A stretch of DNA of 64,000 nucleotides from Laguncularia racemosa (lineage: Eukaryota; Streptophyta; Magnoliopsida; Myrtales; Combretaceae). Below, one piece after another: positions 61,769 to 64,000 of the stretch. The first letter of the stretch is position 1, and the number at the start of each line of letters is the position of its first letter. The DNA lies in NCBI GenBank assembly GCA_037954665.1, contig JBBMOL010000148.1, forward strand, positions 1,674,001 through 1,738,000, in the 5' to 3' direction. The position numbers were made by a program, and so were the translations under genes. The notes below the pieces were generated by a model. That model was not told the DNA's origin. It made no database searches and saw only the letters and a list, made by a program, of their open reading frames with translations.

Positions 61769-62650
61769 TCACTCCATAGCTTCAGATAAATTGGCCCGAG
61801 TAGAGTTAACCCGTTTACCTCCACGACCTCTTATTGGACGTCCATGTAACTTCCAGCAAGTCTCTTTAGTATGTCGTGGTTTCCCACAATAATCACATCG
61901 TAAATGATCTTTATGAGAACTATGTGTTTTCAGCTGCTCAGATGAATCACTGGCAGCTACCAAACCAGACTTATAGAGCATGGCACTGCGCTTGCTTTCT
62001 TCCTGTTGAACATAGGAATATGCCTCCTCAAGAGAAGGAAAAGGTGTCTTACCGAGAACATGAACTCTGATCTGATCAAATTCATTGTTTAACCCAGCCA
62101 AAAAATCATACACCCTTTCTTTTGCAAGTAATTTCAGGAACTTTACTGCATCTCCGGTACAATCTGCCTGAAAATCTTGATAATAGTCAAGTTCTTGCCA
62201 CAAACCATTCAACTCAGAAAAATATCGGGAAATTGTCATTTCTCCTTGCTTCAACCCATGGACCTTGTTCCGAATCTCATAAATCTGAGCATCATTTCCC
62301 ACCCATGAATAGGTGAGGGTTACAGCATTCCATATCTTTGCTGCTGTGTCAAGCAATAAGTATGTTCTTGAAATATGGGGTTGCATGGAATTGATAAGCC
62401 AGGCTATTATCAAGGAATTTTCAGAATCCCATTGATGGAATAATGGATCGGTTGCTACTGGTTTAACTTTAACACTGGTAATATAATCCTGCATTCCCCT
62501 AGCTTTGATAAACAATAAACAAGACCGTGACCAAGCAAGGTAATTGTTCCCATCAAGCTTGACAGGGCTGATTTGCAGTGACGGATTATCAGTACTAATT
62601 CTAGCAATTCTCTTATCAGTTTCCATAATGTAAACAGTTAACCCAAGCAA
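61769..62650 (-). CDS. copia gag (about 285-293 aa)
   Basis: Likely start is the internal METDKRIARIS (residue 9, at 62626) rather than the upstream MLGLTVYI, because the conserved copia gag begins here. Seen: KLDGNNYLAWSRSCLLFI, WLINSMQPHIS, YFSELNGLWQELDYY, ERVYDFLAGLNNEFDQIR and a CCHC zinc knuckle at residues 252-265 (CDYCGKPRHTKETC). It would form the virus-like particle and bind element RNA. The frame ends at TGA (61769-61771) with pol following in the same frame; most plant copia elements have one continuous gag-pol, so the TGA is probably a mutation, though readthrough cannot be excluded. Confidence 0.93.
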   Translation of the reverse strand: MLGLTVYIMETDKRIARISTDNPSLQISPVKLDGNNYLAWSRSCLLFIKARGMQDYITSVKVKPVATDPLFHQWDSENSLIIAWLINSMQPHISRTYLLLDTAAKIWNAVTLTYSWVGNDAQIYEIRNKVHGLKQGEMTISRYFSELNGLWQELDYYQDFQADCTGDAVKFLKLLAKERVYDFLAGLNNEFDQIRVHVLGKTPFPSLEEAYSYVQQEESKRSAMLYKSGLVAASDSSEQLKTHSSHKDHLRCDYCGKPRHTKETCWKLHGRPIRGRGGKRVNSTRANLSEAME

Positions 62651-63127
62651 TTAAGATAACAGACTTAAAATAGCAAACTGTACCCGTAAACTTTCAAACC
62701 CGTACCCGTACACAAACTGGCAAACCCCGTATGAATACACACAGGGAAGTAATGAGCGCAACCTAAAGCAAAAACACTTGGACGCAACCTAAAAAGAAAT
62801 GAAATCACCTGGAAAGCAGTTGGAGGGCGTCGGAAAAGAAGGGCGAGCAAGACAGTGGAAAGCCCACGAAAAACGGTGGTCGGAACAGTTCGCACGCGCC
62901 TCACGCGCTGACGGCCGGCGAAGCTTCAGGTGGCGCGTGTGAGTCACACGCGCGGTTTCTGGTGGTCGGAGAAGAAGGGGTTGGTCGGAAAAGGGAGGCG
63001 CTCCTCTTGGGATGGGTGGTGTCGACTACTTTTGAAGAAAAAACCTCTTACATGGCGTTCTAGGGTTTCAAAAACAAACCGCGCCAGAAAAAAAAAAAAA
63101 AAAATTTAACCTAAAAAGTGGTTTTAG
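62651..63127 (-). other. copia untranslated leader
   Basis: Lies between PBS and gag. It is GC-richer in 62870-63010 with no conserved coding domain. A 16-A run near 63090 is on the plus strand. Confidence 0.6.
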
Positions 63128-63139
63128 GCTCTGATACCA
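63128..63139 (-). other. copia primer-binding site (tRNA-iMet)
   Basis: TGGTATCAGAGC on the minus strand, directly abutting the 5' LTR. Confidence 0.95.
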
Positions 63140-63346
63140 TGAAGAATGTAGGAGGAAAGAGATTAGTTTTTTATTCCTCTTCTTGCTTTTCTTTTTACAT
63201 AGACATAGTGTATATATACACTTACAAGAATGCTATATTAGGAAAGAAAATAAACTCTCCTATCTAATATTTAATTCTGTAATCTAATATTTAATTCTAT
63301 AATAAAATCTCCTAGCTAGCACAATAATATTACATATATGTCAACA
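63140..63346 (-). repeat. copia 5' LTR
   Basis: 207 bp, differing from the 3' LTR at two sites (AATTCTGTAATC against AATTTTGTAATC; ATTCTATAATAAA against ATTCTGTAATAAA). GTGTATATATACAC near 63210 is a palindromic TATA-like core promoter candidate. Confidence 0.97.
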
Positions 63347-63351
63347 GTTAG
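63347..63351. repeat. Target-site duplication, right copy (GTTAG)
   Basis: Exact match to 58214-58218. Confidence 0.95.
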
Positions 63352-64000
63352 TCGTTTTGTGTAAGTGTCTTGGTGTTCTTTGTCCTATGTTGGTCTGTTA
63401 TATGTGTTTGTTGATTCTTTTATTTTTATTTTTTATTATGTTCTCTGTGTTGCTGAATCTGGTTTGTGTAGTGGGGATTGGAACAGGTATTGGGTGGTTA
63501 TAGCAGACTGTCATGTAGGTTGTGGGAGTAAGGAAAAGCAGTTATTTAAAATTTGAAACTGCTCAGTACTGTGTTTAAAAGAGCTGCAGCTCCCTAAATG
63601 AGAACATTTTCCAAATTTGTTGTTAACCAGAGATGGTTGGGAATGATATTGTTGTACTTCTCGCACTAGGATGTCTAGGGAGAGAAAATCCTCTCCCTTC
63701 TCTCTAGATTTCCCTCCTTAAGCTTTTCTACCTTCCTCTCTGTTCCTTTTCAGTTTCTTAACCTTTTTGTCTCAAACCTTTAAACCTTTAAACAACCTTT
63801 TCCTTTATCCTTTCCTCTCTGTTTTCTAAACACCCTCTTTTTATTTTTTTTCACTTTGCCCCTTTTTCCTAGCATTTTTTACTGGTAGTGGGGCTCTTTT
63901 AGAGGTGATTGGCATTCACGGTAGTTTCTTGGCTCCATGAAGACCTTTGTTCAAAGAACCAAAAAAATTTATTTTAATCAGTTTATTTCGAAGGCGTGAG
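63352..64000 (+). other. UTP25/NOF1 intron 8, segment after the copia element
   Basis: T-rich intron-like sequence. No next exon is recognised before the window ends. Confidence 0.55.

Larger units (their letters stand above)
58219..63346 (-). mobile_element. Ty1/copia LTR retrotransposon, near-complete, young, antisense in NOF1 intron 8
   Basis: The element is 5,128 bp with 207-bp LTRs, PBS, gag, pol and PPT in the standard order on the minus strand. The LTRs differ at two positions by eye (about 1%), so insertion is recent. The 5-bp target duplication is perfect. Two defects are seen: TGA between gag and pol in the same frame, and Asn for Asp in the integrase triad. Pol is otherwise open over 1,108 codons. 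The pol order (integrase before RT) defines copia. It lies antisense to the host gene, so its own promoter could drive antisense RNA across NOF1 exons (inference). Confidence 0.97.

Noticed and set aside
59037..62316. Plus-strand ORFs opposite the copia element
   Set aside because: They are antisense shadows of gag and pol.

Overview
This window is nuclear DNA from a flowering plant, probably a eudicot. The evidence is long AT-rich intergenic stretches, GT-AG introns, several generations of LTR and LINE retrotransposons, and two conserved plant genes with many introns. I cannot name the species from sequence alone.

Layout. Positions 1-8400 are retrotransposon debris: two copies of a long LTR-like repeat with GC-rich segments and a tRNA-like block, a Ty3/gypsy protease remnant, a gypsy LTR with a tRNA-iMet primer-binding site, and a degenerate AT-rich satellite of about 145 bp. 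Positions 8400-11730 hold little apart from one weak small ORF. Positions 11733-30050 carry a complete villin gene (VLN4/VLN5 type) on the minus strand. It has 22 coding exons that join in frame to 960 residues, including an 11-nt microexon and a GC-AG intron. Intron 13 has grown to 8.4 kb through a decayed LINE that itself carries a scrambled gypsy fragment. Positions 30050-51940 are AT-rich, TE-derived intergenic DNA with a 535-bp tandem duplication, a decayed LTR element (42.2-47.4 kb) holding a 1.1-kb GT-rich tract, and small dispersed repeats.

Positions 52412-57186 on the plus strand are the first eight coding exons (317 codons) of a UTP25/NOF1-type nucleolar factor of the small-subunit processome, with a telo-box just upstream. 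The gene runs off the window. Its eighth intron holds a tandem copy of part of exon 8 and a nearly intact, young Ty1/copia element in antisense orientation (58219-63346), with 207-bp LTRs and a 5-bp target duplication. That element has two coding defects: an in-frame TGA between gag and pol, and Asn at the second catalytic position of its integrase.

The two host genes are functionally separate: actin-filament bundling and severing versus 18S rRNA maturation. What they share is heavy intronic transposon load with apparently intact reading frames. I found no CRISPR array, rRNA gene, convincing tRNA gene or operon-like system.
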